Assembly: GCA_945875805.1 (NCBI GenBank)
Contig: CAMCLY010000007.1
Span: 1-43,367 of the forward strand
Reading direction: 5' to 3'
DNA: 43,367 nt
DNA from: an uncultured Myxococcales bacterium
Lineage (GTDB): Bacteria; Myxococcota_A; Bradymonadia; UBA4248
Position numbers and translations under genes: made by a program. Within the stretch, counting starts at the first letter, position 1; every line of letters starts with the position of its first letter. Below the pieces are notes generated by a model. It did not search any database. It had not been told where the DNA came from and was given only the letters and a program-made list of their open reading frames with translations. Shown in pieces: positions 26,123-34,819 of the stretch.

Positions 26123-26131
26123 CTTTTTTTT
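26089..26131 (+). terminator. TAT/ATA palindrome acting as intrinsic terminator
   Basis: The second palindrome of this gap is immediately followed by eight T residues (26124-26131), giving a textbook intrinsic terminator 53 bases past the stop at 26035. A family member is thus apparently used as a terminator. Confidence 0.75.
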
Positions 26132-26289
26132 GTCTCAAAATGTCGGCGTCTGTAAAAAAATGGCGTTCTCGAGGCACCCGGTGTTCGATATTCGGCAATA
26201 TACTCAATTTTACCTGAAGAATCAGCTTGACGCACATAATTCACAGTGCTACCCTAGATGCGTAAAGAATCATTGGGAATCGTGCCACT

Positions 26290-26450
26290 TGGCTTTTTGT
26301 TTCGTTGCCGTAGCTGTTTCTTTTGATGGCTTTGCGGTTATAGATTTTGATACACCAAAAGTTGGTGAGTATAAGTTCCAGATCAATCGTACTGCCAATA
26401 GAGATACAAGTGCAACTCTAAATATGGCTTGGGGAGTTACATTCAATTAG
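26290..26450 (+). pseudogene. C-terminal remnant of a secreted protein
   Basis: The reading frame ending at 26450 encodes FDGFAVIDFDTPKVGEYKF followed by QINRTANRDTSATLNMAW. This is the pattern of the last beta-sandwich of bacterial subtilisin-type or other secreted multidomain proteins (xVVDFxxPxxGxYxIxIxR...NxAW). No catalytic part, start codon or ribosome site is present upstream, so it is a stranded 3' end. It marks the change to more AT-rich accessory sequence. Confidence 0.35.
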
Positions 26451-26524
26451 GCCGTTAAAGTATTCATGCAATAATTACGTACACTTTTATGTATAAAAAT
26501 CATCTCACAAGAGGAGGACTTATT

Positions 26525-27625
26525 ATGAAAAGACTATTTGTTTTTATATGTTTTGCCGGTCTCTTGTCTGCCTGTGGCAATTCTGACGGTTCGTCAGAGC
26601 AATCTAATGCTGCTAAAAGTTTGAAACTCGTTGGCGTTACCAAGAATGCGTTGACACTGCGCGAAATTGTTGTTCCTATGGAAGACAGTTCGCTAAGTGT
26701 GACATGTTATCTGGATGAAACAGCCAAAGAAGTGTGTAAGGGAGAGTTTGCCAATGGCGAAACCGCAACCCCTGAACAGGTTCAGAGCGCATTGGGTTCA
26801 TTGCAAATCGATCCTAAAATTGATGCTACATTAAGAGCTGAGTGTGATAACAAAACATTATTGCTTGTTGTCGAACCAAAGCTCGCGCTTCCTGAGGTAG
26901 ATGAGTCTGAATTCTGTTTTTGGACTGATGAAAACAACACCATTATCTCATGTGATGGTAAAGTTGTATCTCAGGCAGAAGCAGAAGCCATCAACAACCA
27001 GCGTCTGGAAAAGCTGAAGTTAGATATTTCTTCTGCACGCAAAGCCGGTCTAGATAAGTTCATGGAGTTAAATCCTGATCTTGTCAATGCTGATCAGGCC
27101 AAAGCCTATCTTGACGCATTATACGGTGCTTTGAATATCAAAATGGATGCCTGTGATTGGCAGTCATTCATTGATAAGAACCGAAACATCCTCGATATCG
27201 TCGAGTTCCGTGCCTTGGTAGATAATGATGTTCAAAAAGCCTGTACAGGGGAATCTGTTGAATATAAAATTCTACTAAAAGCAGACACTTATAGCGATAG
27301 TTCAATCCCTGCAACCTCTTTTAAAGTCATATCGTCTAAAGATGATCTTGATTCGTTCAAATCTTTTGGTTTGAGCGACAATACCATCAATTCGATAGAA
27401 TTTACGAAAGATGTTGTGGTGCTACTTTCAGGTGGTAAAAAGAACAATACTGGATATTCACTTAAAATCGACGATATATGCGTTGATTCTAAGATAGATG
27501 TTCAAATCATTAATTGTGCTGGCCAGCCAGCTGACGATGCACTTTCTGAGCCCATCATGCTGATTCAGCTTCCTAAAAATAATTACGAAGTGGAGTTTAG
27601 CGACCGCGAAATTGTTTGTGAATAA
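26525..27625 (+). CDS. hypothetical lipoprotein
   Basis: 366 residues from the ATG at 26525, with an AGAGGAGGA ribosome site. The signal MKRLFVFICFAGLLSACG carries a good lipobox (LSAC). The mature protein is acidic, with six or more scattered Cys and much Asp/Glu/Lys. I recognise no family. The gene is clearly lower in GC than everything to its left, which suggests transfer. It is monocistronic, closed by the terminator at 27674. Confidence 0.65.
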   Translation: MKRLFVFICFAGLLSACGNSDGSSEQSNAAKSLKLVGVTKNALTLREIVVPMEDSSLSVTCYLDETAKEVCKGEFANGETATPEQVQSALGSLQIDPKIDATLRAECDNKTLLLVVEPKLALPEVDESEFCFWTDENNTIISCDGKVVSQAEAEAINNQRLEKLKLDISSARKAGLDKFMELNPDLVNADQAKAYLDALYGALNIKMDACDWQSFIDKNRNILDIVEFRALVDNDVQKACTGESVEYKILLKADTYSDSSIPATSFKVISSKDDLDSFKSFGLSDNTINSIEFTKDVVVLLSGGKKNNTGYSLKIDDICVDSKIDVQIINCAGQPADDALSEPIMLIQLPKNNYEVEFSDREIVCE

Positions 27626-27673
27626 CAAACAATAACCTTTAATACGGTTACGTTTTTATTGCATCGAATAAAT

Positions 27674-27703
27674 GCCGAGAGTTAATTCTCGGCGTTTTGT
27701 TCT
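27674..27703 (+). terminator. intrinsic terminator of the lipoprotein gene
   Basis: GCCGAGA (27674-27680)/TCTCGGC (27687-27693) around a GTTAAT loop, followed by GTTTTGTTCT. Confidence 0.75.
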
Positions 27704-27881
27704 GAAAAGTTCTTTTGAGTGAGATACAGTCATCCAATTGATACAGTTTTATTCACTTGGTGCGGCTATCCACACGATGCATATATATTTAATCTCTTAA
27801 AGTTACAAACCACACGATGCAGACGAGAACTTTACCGAATAGAGTTAATGTCTATGCGATGTTGATGTGAGCTTTATCCGT

Positions 27882-28250
27882 TTGGAGTTCACATCCGAGC
27901 ATCACGGATGCCAACTCAAACCACTTGGAGTTCTCATTCGACCCCCACGGATGCCAACTCGAACCGCTTGGAGTTCATATCCGACGCTCACAGATGCTGA
28001 GTCGAACCGCTTGAAGTTCACATTCGACGCCCATGGATGCCGACTCAATCCACTTGGAGTTCACATCCGACATCCACGGATGCTGAGTCGAACCACTTAA
28101 AGTTCACTTCCAATAGCCACTGATGCCAACTCGAATCGCTTAGAGTTCACATCCTACACCTACGGATGCCGACTCGAACCGCTTGGAGCTCACATTCGAC
28201 GCCCAGGGATGCCGACTCAATCCACTTGGAGTTTACATTCGACACTCGAA
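27882..28250. repeat. 43-bp tandem repeat array with internal dyad symmetry
   Basis: Eight complete units of exactly 43 bases start at 27882, 27925, 27968, 28011, 28054, 28097, 28140 and 28183. A partial ninth starts at 28226. Each unit begins TTGGAGTTCA. It contains CATCCG, seven variable bases, CGGATG, inside GAGTT ... AACTC, so each can fold as a hairpin; G-T wobbles replace several changes. Weaker copies can be traced back to about 27754. The period is not a multiple of three, so the open frame across it is not coding. There are no spacers, so it is not CRISPR. Confidence 0.85.
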
Positions 28251-28384
28251 GACACGAAGCAAAACTACTTTGATCGCATTTTCCACCAATTCAATCGCCA
28301 TTCATGGTAGAATGTTACATGTTTCACTCGATCATGATGGTGGTGTCATGGTCTTAATCGCCGAAGCGGCAAAGGAAAAGTACG

Positions 28385-29125
28385 ATGAGTAAGGTAACCG
28401 CATTTACGCTTTCAACGCTCCGCAACGAAGAAATCCTCGGCATGAGCCTCGAAATTGCCGAGAAACTCAAAAATGTCAAAAGCGTCGCAGACAGCACACA
28501 AGGTAAAGCATTTCTTGACGCCATTCCTGCCTATGCATCCGCACTCGATCTGGAAAAGACGCTGACTTATAAAGACCTCGTTCAGGCTGACGCAGCAGTC
28601 GATCAGGCTATCACCGGTCTTCGGATGCATCTTCAGGCATTACTCGGCTATCCAGACGATGACACACGCGAAGCTGCTCGCCAGATTTGGAACGCGATCG
28701 ATCAGTACGGTTCCCCGACACAGCTAAACTTTCAGGAAGAATATGCCATCGTTGCCCGTATGCTCGAAACGCTTGAAGCAATCGAGCCGGCAATCCATGC
28801 TAAAGCAACTATCGCTGCATGGCTGCCCGCACTCCGCACCCGTTACGACGCATTTATGTCGATGATGAAGTCTTATGACGCCGAGCGAGCCGCTGTTACC
28901 CCTGGTACTGTTAAAACTGCTCGTCAAGCACTTGTCGCGGCATGGAAACCGCTTTGTGACCTCATCAACGGCCTCGCCATCGTTACCCCGTCGGACGAGC
29001 TCGAATCTCTCATCGCCGAAATGAACACACGCATTCAGTCTAAGAAAACTGCAATCAAACAGCGTAAGTCTGCAAAAAAGACGGCGAAAGAAGCTGCGCA
29101 GGATGTGGTGGATGTTGAGGTGTAG
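28385..29125 (+). CDS. DUF6261-like protein of unknown function
   Basis: A 246-residue helical, probably cytoplasmic protein. The start at 28385 has AAAGGAAAAG upstream. The opening MSKVTAFTLSTLRNEEILGM resembles the DUF6261 family, which is most frequent in Bacteroidota and is often found beside repeats or mobile regions. The C-terminus is a Lys/Ala-rich basic helix (KKTAIKQRKSAKKTAKEA), which could touch nucleic acid. It sits between the 43-bp array and a cluster of nested palindromes. The Bacteroidota link suggests horizontal origin. Function unknown. Confidence 0.6.
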   Translation: MSKVTAFTLSTLRNEEILGMSLEIAEKLKNVKSVADSTQGKAFLDAIPAYASALDLEKTLTYKDLVQADAAVDQAITGLRMHLQALLGYPDDDTREAARQIWNAIDQYGSPTQLNFQEEYAIVARMLETLEAIEPAIHAKATIAAWLPALRTRYDAFMSMMKSYDAERAAVTPGTVKTARQALVAAWKPLCDLINGLAIVTPSDELESLIAEMNTRIQSKKTAIKQRKSAKKTAKEAAQDVVDVEV

Positions 29126-29145
29126 TGGCTCGTTTTTATGTGCGC

Positions 29146-29243
29146 GGGCTGTCGGCTACGCCGATACGCCCTGCGTGGCGGCCTATGCGCAAAGCGCATA
29201 CGGCCGACGGCCGCCTCGCTATTCCGTTGGAATACGCGGGCGG
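29146..29243. repeat. three nested palindromes of the TAT/ATA hinge family
   Basis: Copy a: GGGC (29146-29149), TGTCGGC, TAC, GCCGATA, C, GCCC. Copy b: GGCC (29180-29183), TATGCGC, AAA, GCGCATA, C, GGCC (29202-29205). Copy c: CGCC-T-CGC, TATTCC (29220-29225), GTT, GGAATA (29229-29234), C, GCGGGCG. All three have the C-after-ATA polarity. The remaining 29244-29573 holds only the HsdR remnant. Confidence 0.8.
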
Positions 29244-29362
29244 TTTTGGTATAATGCAAAACGAATGGTCACATCCCACTTGTGTGACCTCTCCTGACTA
29301 TCTTAATCAAATGGACTCTACCCCAAAAGAATAGCAGTAAATATGCAATTAGGACTGATTGT

Positions 29363-29500
29363 ATGAAACCGGAAGATCTTGCTCGTGAGGTAATAGACGA
29401 AAATCTTAAACAGTCCGGCTGGACGATTCAAGATATGAGACAATTGAATCTGACCGCTATGCCGCAGACCGTCAATAACTTAGCTGGTTGTAAACGATGA
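29363..29500 (+). pseudogene. N-terminal remnant of a type I restriction (HsdR-like) gene
   Basis: The 45-codon frame begins MKPEDLAREVIDENLKQSGW and continues TIQDMRQLNLTA. This is the usual N-terminus of HsdR-type and related DEAD-box restriction subunits (IDxxLxxxGWxVQDxxxLNLxA). The frame then diverges and stops; no nuclease or helicase motifs follow. It is a broken 5' end of a lost restriction gene at the edge of the defence region. Confidence 0.6.
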
Positions 29501-29573
29501 CGTACCTCAACAATTCACCAGTCTATAATTACTATTTAGAATGTTGGTCAGGATGTTGGCAATAGTTAATAGT

Positions 29574-30953
29574 TCATTGCATTTGGTAGGTAATCTTTGG
29601 TGGTTGTCCTAAAGTGCCTGGCGTATATAATACGTATTTTTCGTTATGTTTATTCTTGGAATCAGAATATTCAATTTTGCAACAATCTACATCCTTGAAA
29701 ATAAATCGCTCCTGCAAATTCTCAAGTCCATCTGTACCCAATATCGATTTTATATTTTTACAATATAATGCATCGTCATCCCCATAATATACGAGTCTAA
29801 TTCGATGTGATTTATAGAACAGTTTCTTTATGATATCTCCATCCGTGACATCAAGGGAACATCCCATGACTGTTAAGCGGTTTACAGATACCTTTTCATT
29901 ATTTCTTAACCAGGCAATGCAGTTCGAATTGGTACCATATCTGAAACGTTGAACATCTTTTTGAAAATGCAACGGTTCAATCATATCATCACTTGGCTTA
30001 ATCCCCATCACAATATTTTCATCATCAACCCTACCATGAATGTGAAAGCAACGGATAGGTCCCTTTGAAGGATCGATTTGTTGTCCATTATAGTCTAGTA
30101 AGCGTAACGATATTTTCTCGAATGTTTTTGTATAGTTAAAACTAATTACAATATCCGATAAACTAAATTCACTTAGAAATACGGACTGCTTGTTCGCATA
30201 AGTAATAAATGCAGAATCATCGGATATCTTTTCAACGAAATAAGTCAGATAGTTTTTAAAGACATGAACAAGATCAAGTCTTTCCTCTTCAAGATGTTTG
30301 TATATGTTGTCCCACTGTATAATTTGTGTATTTTCGACAGATTTGAGGTAATTACAGTTTTTAGATTCATATTTTGTACTTTCTATTGTTTTGTGACCAT
30401 TACAGTAACTATAACAATAACACATAAGAGGTATGTTGAATGTTTTTAACTCATTGACTATTCTTCGACATTCTGGACTTTGTGCTACATCGTTTTTGGG
30501 GTACTCAGGGTCACAATACTTGGCTAATTCATCCATATAGCCATTCGTAATCTCTCTATATTTGTTTGTGTCAATTAACACCTGTTCCATTTCTCTTTCA
30601 AAGCCAACCCAATTCATGTCTGTAAGATGATTCTTTAAAAAATAACTAAACCATGTGTTATTCCTGATATCGTTTGTTTTATCTTTTGATTTAATTGTTA
30701 ATATATTTTGGAGGTTCTTGTTATCAATTTCGATGCTGTCATATATATCCATTAGTTCTTGTTTTTCTTTGTTGTAAAATGAAGCAACTGACGACTCAGG
30801 GTTTTCTTCCAATATTGCTTTAAATAATTCACCAACAGTCATATATTTTTTGCGATGCCTATCTATAAAATCAACTATCTGTAAAAAATTGATATACTTC
30901 GTTGGCAAACCACAATTGATGTCAAATCCATTTCCAAGCAGCAGTACGTTCAT
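29574..30953 (-). CDS. abiH: abortive infection protein, AbiH family
   Basis: 459 residues; the start at 30953 (MNVLLLGNGFDINCGLPTKY) has GAGGTG upstream. The glycine-rich opening GNGFDxxxGLPTxY is the signature of bacteriophage AbiH (PF14253). Later landmarks are ISFNYTKTFEKI, FHIHGRVDDENIVMGI and VMGCSLDVTDGDIIKKLF, the last resembling SIR2-type nucleotide-binding proteins. AbiH proteins abort phage infection by a mechanism that is poorly known. It is transcribed away from the ppdK remnant, and its AT-rich base composition differs from the adjacent GC-rich ppdK pieces, so it was probably inserted at the ppdK 5' end. Confidence 0.85.
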   Translation of the reverse strand: MNVLLLGNGFDINCGLPTKYINFLQIVDFIDRHRKKYMTVGELFKAILEENPESSVASFYNKEKQELMDIYDSIEIDNKNLQNILTIKSKDKTNDIRNNTWFSYFLKNHLTDMNWVGFEREMEQVLIDTNKYREITNGYMDELAKYCDPEYPKNDVAQSPECRRIVNELKTFNIPLMCYCYSYCNGHKTIESTKYESKNCNYLKSVENTQIIQWDNIYKHLEEERLDLVHVFKNYLTYFVEKISDDSAFITYANKQSVFLSEFSLSDIVISFNYTKTFEKISLRLLDYNGQQIDPSKGPIRCFHIHGRVDDENIVMGIKPSDDMIEPLHFQKDVQRFRYGTNSNCIAWLRNNEKVSVNRLTVMGCSLDVTDGDIIKKLFYKSHRIRLVYYGDDDALYCKNIKSILGTDGLENLQERFIFKDVDCCKIEYSDSKNKHNEKYVLYTPGTLGQPPKITYQMQ

Positions 30954-31061
30954 AAACACCTCGTTGCTAAAGACTGTTTCGTATGACATTTTCCCCACAA
31001 ATGTCATGCCTATGTTGAAGCGTAACCACCAGCTTGATTATGGCAACCAAAAATTTAGACA

Positions 31062-32172
31062 TGAGCTCTTCAGGACGAAATCATGGCTCGCCTGGAAGAA
31101 ATGGAAAAAGTTTCCGGCAAGAAATTCGGCGACATCCACAACCCGCTGCTCGTTTCGGCCCGTTCTGTCGCGAAATATTCGATGCCCGGCATGATGGACA
31201 CGATTCTCAACATCGGCATCATCGATAAGATTGTTAACGCTCTGGCCGTCGGCGACAATGCCCGTTTCTGGAGAGATTCGTATCGTCGTTTGCTCCAGAT
31301 GTACGGCGATGTTGTTGAGCAAGATCAAAGACGAAAACGGCGAAGATCCGTTTGAAGAGACCCTCGGCAACTTCAAGAAAGAGAAAGGCGCCAAGACCGA
31401 CCTGACCGCCGATGACCTCGCCGAACTCATCAAGCGCTACAAAGCCATCTATGTCAAGTATGGCCACGAGTTCCCGCAGGATCCGAAGAAACAGGTCATG
31501 GCCTCCGCAGAAGCCGTTTTCCGTTCGTGGAACAACGAGCGCGCCATCTTCACCCGCAAGCTCGAAGGTATTCCTGACAACCTCGGCACCGCCGTCAACA
31601 TTCAGGAAATGGTCTTTGGTAACCGCACGCCGCGTTCGGCAACGGGCGTTTACTTCACCCGCGACAAGGTCTCCTGTATCAAGCACGATATCCTCGATGG
31701 TACCGTTCTGTTCCAGACCCAGGGCGAAGACGTCGTCGCCGGTATCCGCAACGCCCTGCCTCTCGAAGCCCTTCGCGATCACGAAGACAAGGCTTTCCAT
31801 GCCATCTATGATGAACTCAAAGCCACCGGTGAAAAACTCGAGCACAAATGCCGTGACATGCAGGATACCGAGTTCACGATCGAAGAAGTCAATGGCGTTC
31901 CCACGCTGTACTTCCTCCAGATCCGCGATGGTAAACGTTCCGCCAAGGCTGAATCCGTGATTGCCTACAACCTCGTCAAGGAAGGCATCCTCACGAAAGA
32001 AGAAGCCATCTGCAAAGTGAATCCGGAACGCTTCGAAGGACTGCTCTTCCCGCAGATCGAACCGAAGACCGCAAGGCCGCCACGCAGATCGCCAAGGGTT
32101 CCGCTGCTTCCCCCGGTGCTGCCTGTGGTAAAGTCTGCTTCACGCAGGACGAAGCACTTGTGCGATTTGGGG
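31062..32172 (+). pseudogene. ppdK: pyruvate phosphate dikinase, 5'-truncated and frameshifted first part
   Basis: The PPDK sequence begins abruptly at ALQDEIMARLEEMEKVSGKK; the first 60-70 residues of the ATP-grasp domain are missing. It runs through SMPGMMDTILNIG, FPQDPKKQVMASAEAVFRSW, GTAVNIQEMVFGN, TQGEDVVAGIRN, DTEFTIEE and KEEAICKVNPERF. Two single-base shifts break it: one extra T in GTTGTTG near 31312-31318, and one missing G near 32063. After the second, the third frame continues the protein (KAATQIAKGSAASPGAACGK up to FTQDEALV). It then stops matching at about 32172, just before the catalytic-histidine segment. PPDK interconverts pyruvate and phosphoenolpyruvate with ATP and phosphate. 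Confidence 0.88.
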
Positions 32173-32286
32173 TGATTGTAAATATCTCCAGCGAGGCGTC
32201 TATTTACTCGGAATACTTACATGACTTCTCAAGTTATCTCGTTTGGGGTGTTAAGACCAGGGGGGAAACAGTGTTTAAGGAGTCAC

Positions 32287-33144
32287 ATGAACAACAAGTT
32301 ATTCACCCTAATTGCAGTATCTCAGATTGTTATGCTGTCTGCGTGCAACAATCTGAATGCAGTCTCAGATCAGACAAAACAAGTTCAGCATCAGCAGGAG
32401 AACGACGAAACTGCGCAACAGAAAGAAGCGGAACCGGCGATTTCCGAGAAAGAGCAGAATGCACAGAAAACCAGTGAAGAAGTGCCTATGGCTCATGGTC
32501 ATGTTTACGATCCATCCAACCCTCCGGTTGATTGCCCGCTACGCAAACAGGGAATTGATCCGACACAGATGAAGCCATTTGAGCAAATCGAAGCCTATAT
32601 ACAATTTCTCGACCGAGAAGACCGAAAGATATGGCAAAAGCCTAATGAGATCGTCGAAAACATGCATTTGAATGGTTCGGAACGCGTTTTGGATTTAGGC
32701 GCAGGATCCGGTTATTTTTCATTTCCAATTGCGTCTAAATTAACGTCTGGTCGTTTGTTTGCCGCAGACGTTGAACCGGAAATGATTCGACATATCCATC
32801 ACAATGCGATGCTAAAAGACATTCAAAATATAGAAGTAAAACTGGTTGACCCGCAAAAGCCCGAAATACCAGAAAATATTGATATTGTATTTATGTGTGA
32901 TGTCATGCATCACATTGCTGATCCCGTCGAATGGATGACTGGTATTGTCAAACAACTGCCATCGAATGCGCAATTTCATATTATTGAATTCAAACAGGGC
33001 GATATTCCCAATGGTCCTCCCGAAAGCGCAAAAATTGCACCCGAAAAATTGAAAGAAATCGCCACCAAATCTGGACTTGAGTTGGATCACGAAGTTGAGA
33101 ATCTTCTGCCCTATCAGATTTACTATATATTTAAAAAACAGTGA
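32287..33144 (+). CDS. lipoprotein-anchored SAM-dependent methyltransferase
   Basis: 285 residues; the ATG at 32287 has AAGGAG upstream. A lipoprotein signal (FTLIAVSQIVMLSAC) is followed by about 75 Gln/Glu/Lys-rich linker residues. A class I methyltransferase domain follows, with motif I VLDLGAGSGYFSFPIA, an acidic AADVEPEM, and CDVMHHIADPVEWM. It matches a family of exported methyltransferases known in Myxococcota and relatives; the substrate is unknown. The gene sits exactly where the phosphohistidine segment of ppdK should be. It is more AT-rich than the ppdK pieces on either side. It is intact and has its own ribosome site, so it is a cassette inserted into ppdK. Confidence 0.8.
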   Translation: MNNKLFTLIAVSQIVMLSACNNLNAVSDQTKQVQHQQENDETAQQKEAEPAISEKEQNAQKTSEEVPMAHGHVYDPSNPPVDCPLRKQGIDPTQMKPFEQIEAYIQFLDREDRKIWQKPNEIVENMHLNGSERVLDLGAGSGYFSFPIASKLTSGRLFAADVEPEMIRHIHHNAMLKDIQNIEVKLVDPQKPEIPENIDIVFMCDVMHHIADPVEWMTGIVKQLPSNAQFHIIEFKQGDIPNGPPESAKIAPEKLKEIATKSGLELDHEVENLLPYQIYYIFKKQ

Positions 33145-33162
33145 GGCGCATCCACACAATCC

Positions 33163-33592
33163 GCATGGGGTATTCCTGCCGTCGTCGGTGCTTCCGAAAT
33201 CACGATCGACAAAGCCGCCGGTAGCTTCAGCTGCAACGGCCACACCGTAAAACGTGGTGATTACATCACGATTTCTGGTACGACCGGCGAAGTTTACCTC
33301 GGCAAAGTCCCCATGACCGTTCCCAGCAAGCTCGAAGAATCCGCTCAGGCGATCCTCGACTGGTGCCAGGAAATCAAGTCCCTCAATGTCCGCGCCAACG
33401 CGGAAGCCGCCGAGGCGCTTCCCGCCTTCAACAAGGGTGCCCGTGGCGTTGGCTTGTTCCGTACAGAACACATGTTCCTCGGCGACCGTCTGCCTTACAT
33501 TCAGAAAGTTCTGTTTGGCAATGACAAGGATGAAGCCAAGAAAGCCCTCGATGCCATCTACAACTTCTCCAAGAAAGACTTCAAACACTGCA
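33163..33592 (+). pseudogene. ppdK: pyruvate phosphate dikinase, middle fragment
   Basis: Resumes PPDK at AWGIPAVVGASEITIDKAAG, just past the missing catalytic histidine loop (normally TSHAAVVAR). It continues through GDYITISGTTGEVYLGKVP, the linker, and GARGVGLFRTEHMFLGDRLP, the start of the PEP-binding barrel. About 45 residues are lost relative to the first part. It ends at SKKDFKHC, where a palindromic insertion breaks the frame. Confidence 0.85.
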
Positions 33593-33664
33593 TACATCCC
33601 CCTTCCCTCGCCATTCATGGAGAGGGAGAGGGGACAGCCGCAAAGCGGCTGGGGGGTAGGTGAG
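33593..33664. repeat. GC-rich hairpin insertion in ppdK
   Basis: About 70 bases of hairpin sequence (CCCCTTCCCTC ... GAGGGAGAGGGG, then CAGCCGC/GCGGCTG) separate two PPDK parts that are normally joined at FK..MDGY. The insertion shifts the frame by one. It resembles the double-hairpin repeats inside the restriction-modification gene downstream. Confidence 0.65.
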
Positions 33665-34456
33665 ATGGACGGCTATGGCGTGACGATCCGTCTGCTCAAT
33701 GCCCCGCTCCACGAGTTCTTCCCGCACAACAGCAGCCTGAAACAGGAAGAGAACCCGATGCTCGGTCACCGCTCGGTTCGTATGGCCATCACCAACCCCG
33801 AAATCCCCGAGATGCAGATCAAGGCAATTTTGGACGCCGCTGCCGAGCTGATCAAGGAAGGCAAACATCCGAAACCCGAAATCGAAATCCCGATCGTGAT
33901 CATCGCCCCCGAAATCAAGGCCATTCTCGAAATCGCCGTCAAGGTTGCCGCCCAGGTCAAGAAAGAACAGGGCTTCGCCGTGCCTTACGCACTCGGCACG
34001 ATGGTCGAGACGCCCGCAGCCGCCATCTCCGGCAGCGAAATCGTTCCCGCCCTGCGCGCCAAAGTCGTCGGCTATGACGATGACGTTCACCCCGTCTATG
34101 GCTTCGCTTCCTTCGGTACCAACGACCTCACCCAGACGACACTCGCCATTTCCCGCGACGACGCCGACCGCTTCCTGCCGCTCTACGTCGACAAGGAATT
34201 CTTTGAGCGTCATCCGTTCATCTCCATCCATCCCGCCGTCGAGAAGATGGTCCGCACCTTCGTCAAAGACGCCCGCGCCATCGATCCGAAGTTCGAAATC
34301 TTCATCTGTGGCGAACACGGTGGCGATGTCTACACCATCGGCCGCCTGCACGAAATCGGCCTCACCGGCGTCTCCATGAGCCCCGGCAAGGTCTATCGCT
34401 CGATCATCAAGGCGCGAGCGCGCCAGGTCCAGAATCCGAGAAAATCGGTGAAGTAG
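33665..34456 (+). pseudogene. ppdK: pyruvate phosphate dikinase, C-terminal part
   Basis: 264 codons from MDGYGVTIRLLNAPLHEFFP to the stop at 34456. They cover the PEP/pyruvate-binding barrel with GFAVPYALGTMVETPAAAI, ASFGTNDLTQTTLAISRDDA and the active-site Cys loop FICGEHGG; the usual order is CGEHGGDP, here GGDV. This part is open and undamaged, and the natural terminator follows. It was the 3' end of a working gene. Translation on its own is possible, since the ATG is in frame, but it could not catalyse the full reaction. Confidence 0.85.
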
Positions 34457-34490
34457 CCTCACCCACAGCCCCTCTCCAAAAGGGAGGGGA
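34457..34490. repeat. half copy of the GC-rich hairpin repeat
   Basis: CCTCACCCACAGCCCCTCTC followed by CAAAAGGGAGGGG directly after the ppdK stop. It has the left arm and first hairpin of the full repeat seen at 36751-36835. Confidence 0.6.
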
Positions 34491-34505
34491 CTTGAAAGGA
34501 TATAG

Positions 34506-34540
34506 ATCCCCGTCAGTTATGGCGGGGATTTTTTTGTTTT
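34506..34540 (+). terminator. intrinsic terminator of ppdK
   Basis: ATCCCCG (34506-34512)/CGGGGAT (34523-34529) followed by a long T-run, 50 bases past the ppdK stop. Confidence 0.85.
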
Positions 34541-34559
34541 TGAGATTGGTTTGGGGCGC

Positions 34560-34669
34560 GCTCTATGCGCCTTTTGGCGCATACGAGCGGCGCCACGGGC
34601 TATTTGCGGCGCAAACGCCGCAAATACGCCCTTTGGCGCGTGCCTATTTCGCTACGCTCAATACGGCAC
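34560..34669. repeat. three nested palindromes of the TAT/ATA hinge family
   Basis: Copy a: GCTC, TATGCGCC (34564-34571), TTTT, GGCGCATA, C, GAGC. Copy b: GGGC, TATTTGCGGC (34601-34610), six-base loop, GCCGCAAATA (34617-34626), C, GCCC. Copy c: GTGCC, TATT-TC-GC (34645-34652), TAC, GC-TC-AATA, C, GGCAC (34665-34669). All have the C-after-ATA polarity. Confidence 0.85.
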
Positions 34670-34720
34670 GCGGCGCTTTTTACTCGCTATACCTCAGCAA
34701 TTATAGGATAATATCCAATT

Positions 34721-34738
34721 GCAGCATTTGGTTGCTGC
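34721..34738 (+). promoter_or_regulatory. operator-like inverted repeat upstream of the restriction-modification gene
   Basis: GCAGCA (34721-34726)/TGCTGC (34733-34738), preceded by TATAGGATAATATCC, which could supply a -10 region. It lies 80 bases before the start. Restriction-modification genes often have such controller sites, but no controller gene is seen. Confidence 0.3.
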
Positions 34739-34819
34739 ATTGGGGGCGAGCAAGGAGAATGACTCGCAGATTTGGAACTTATGAGTTCCAAATTCAGGCA
34801 TTTGGGTTTAGGAGGCGTC

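Noticed and set aside
27867..28100. Open frame of 77 codons across the 43-bp array
   Set aside because: The repeat period is not a multiple of three, so the frame cycles through unrelated readings; there is no ribosome site.
27882..28250. CRISPR array
   Set aside because: Units are directly adjacent and diverge throughout; there are no unique spacers between constant repeats and no cas genes.
31040..31228. ATGGCAACCAAA as the true ppdK start
   Set aside because: It resembles common PPDK starts but is out of frame with the conserved sequence, and about 60 residues between are missing, so it may be chance.
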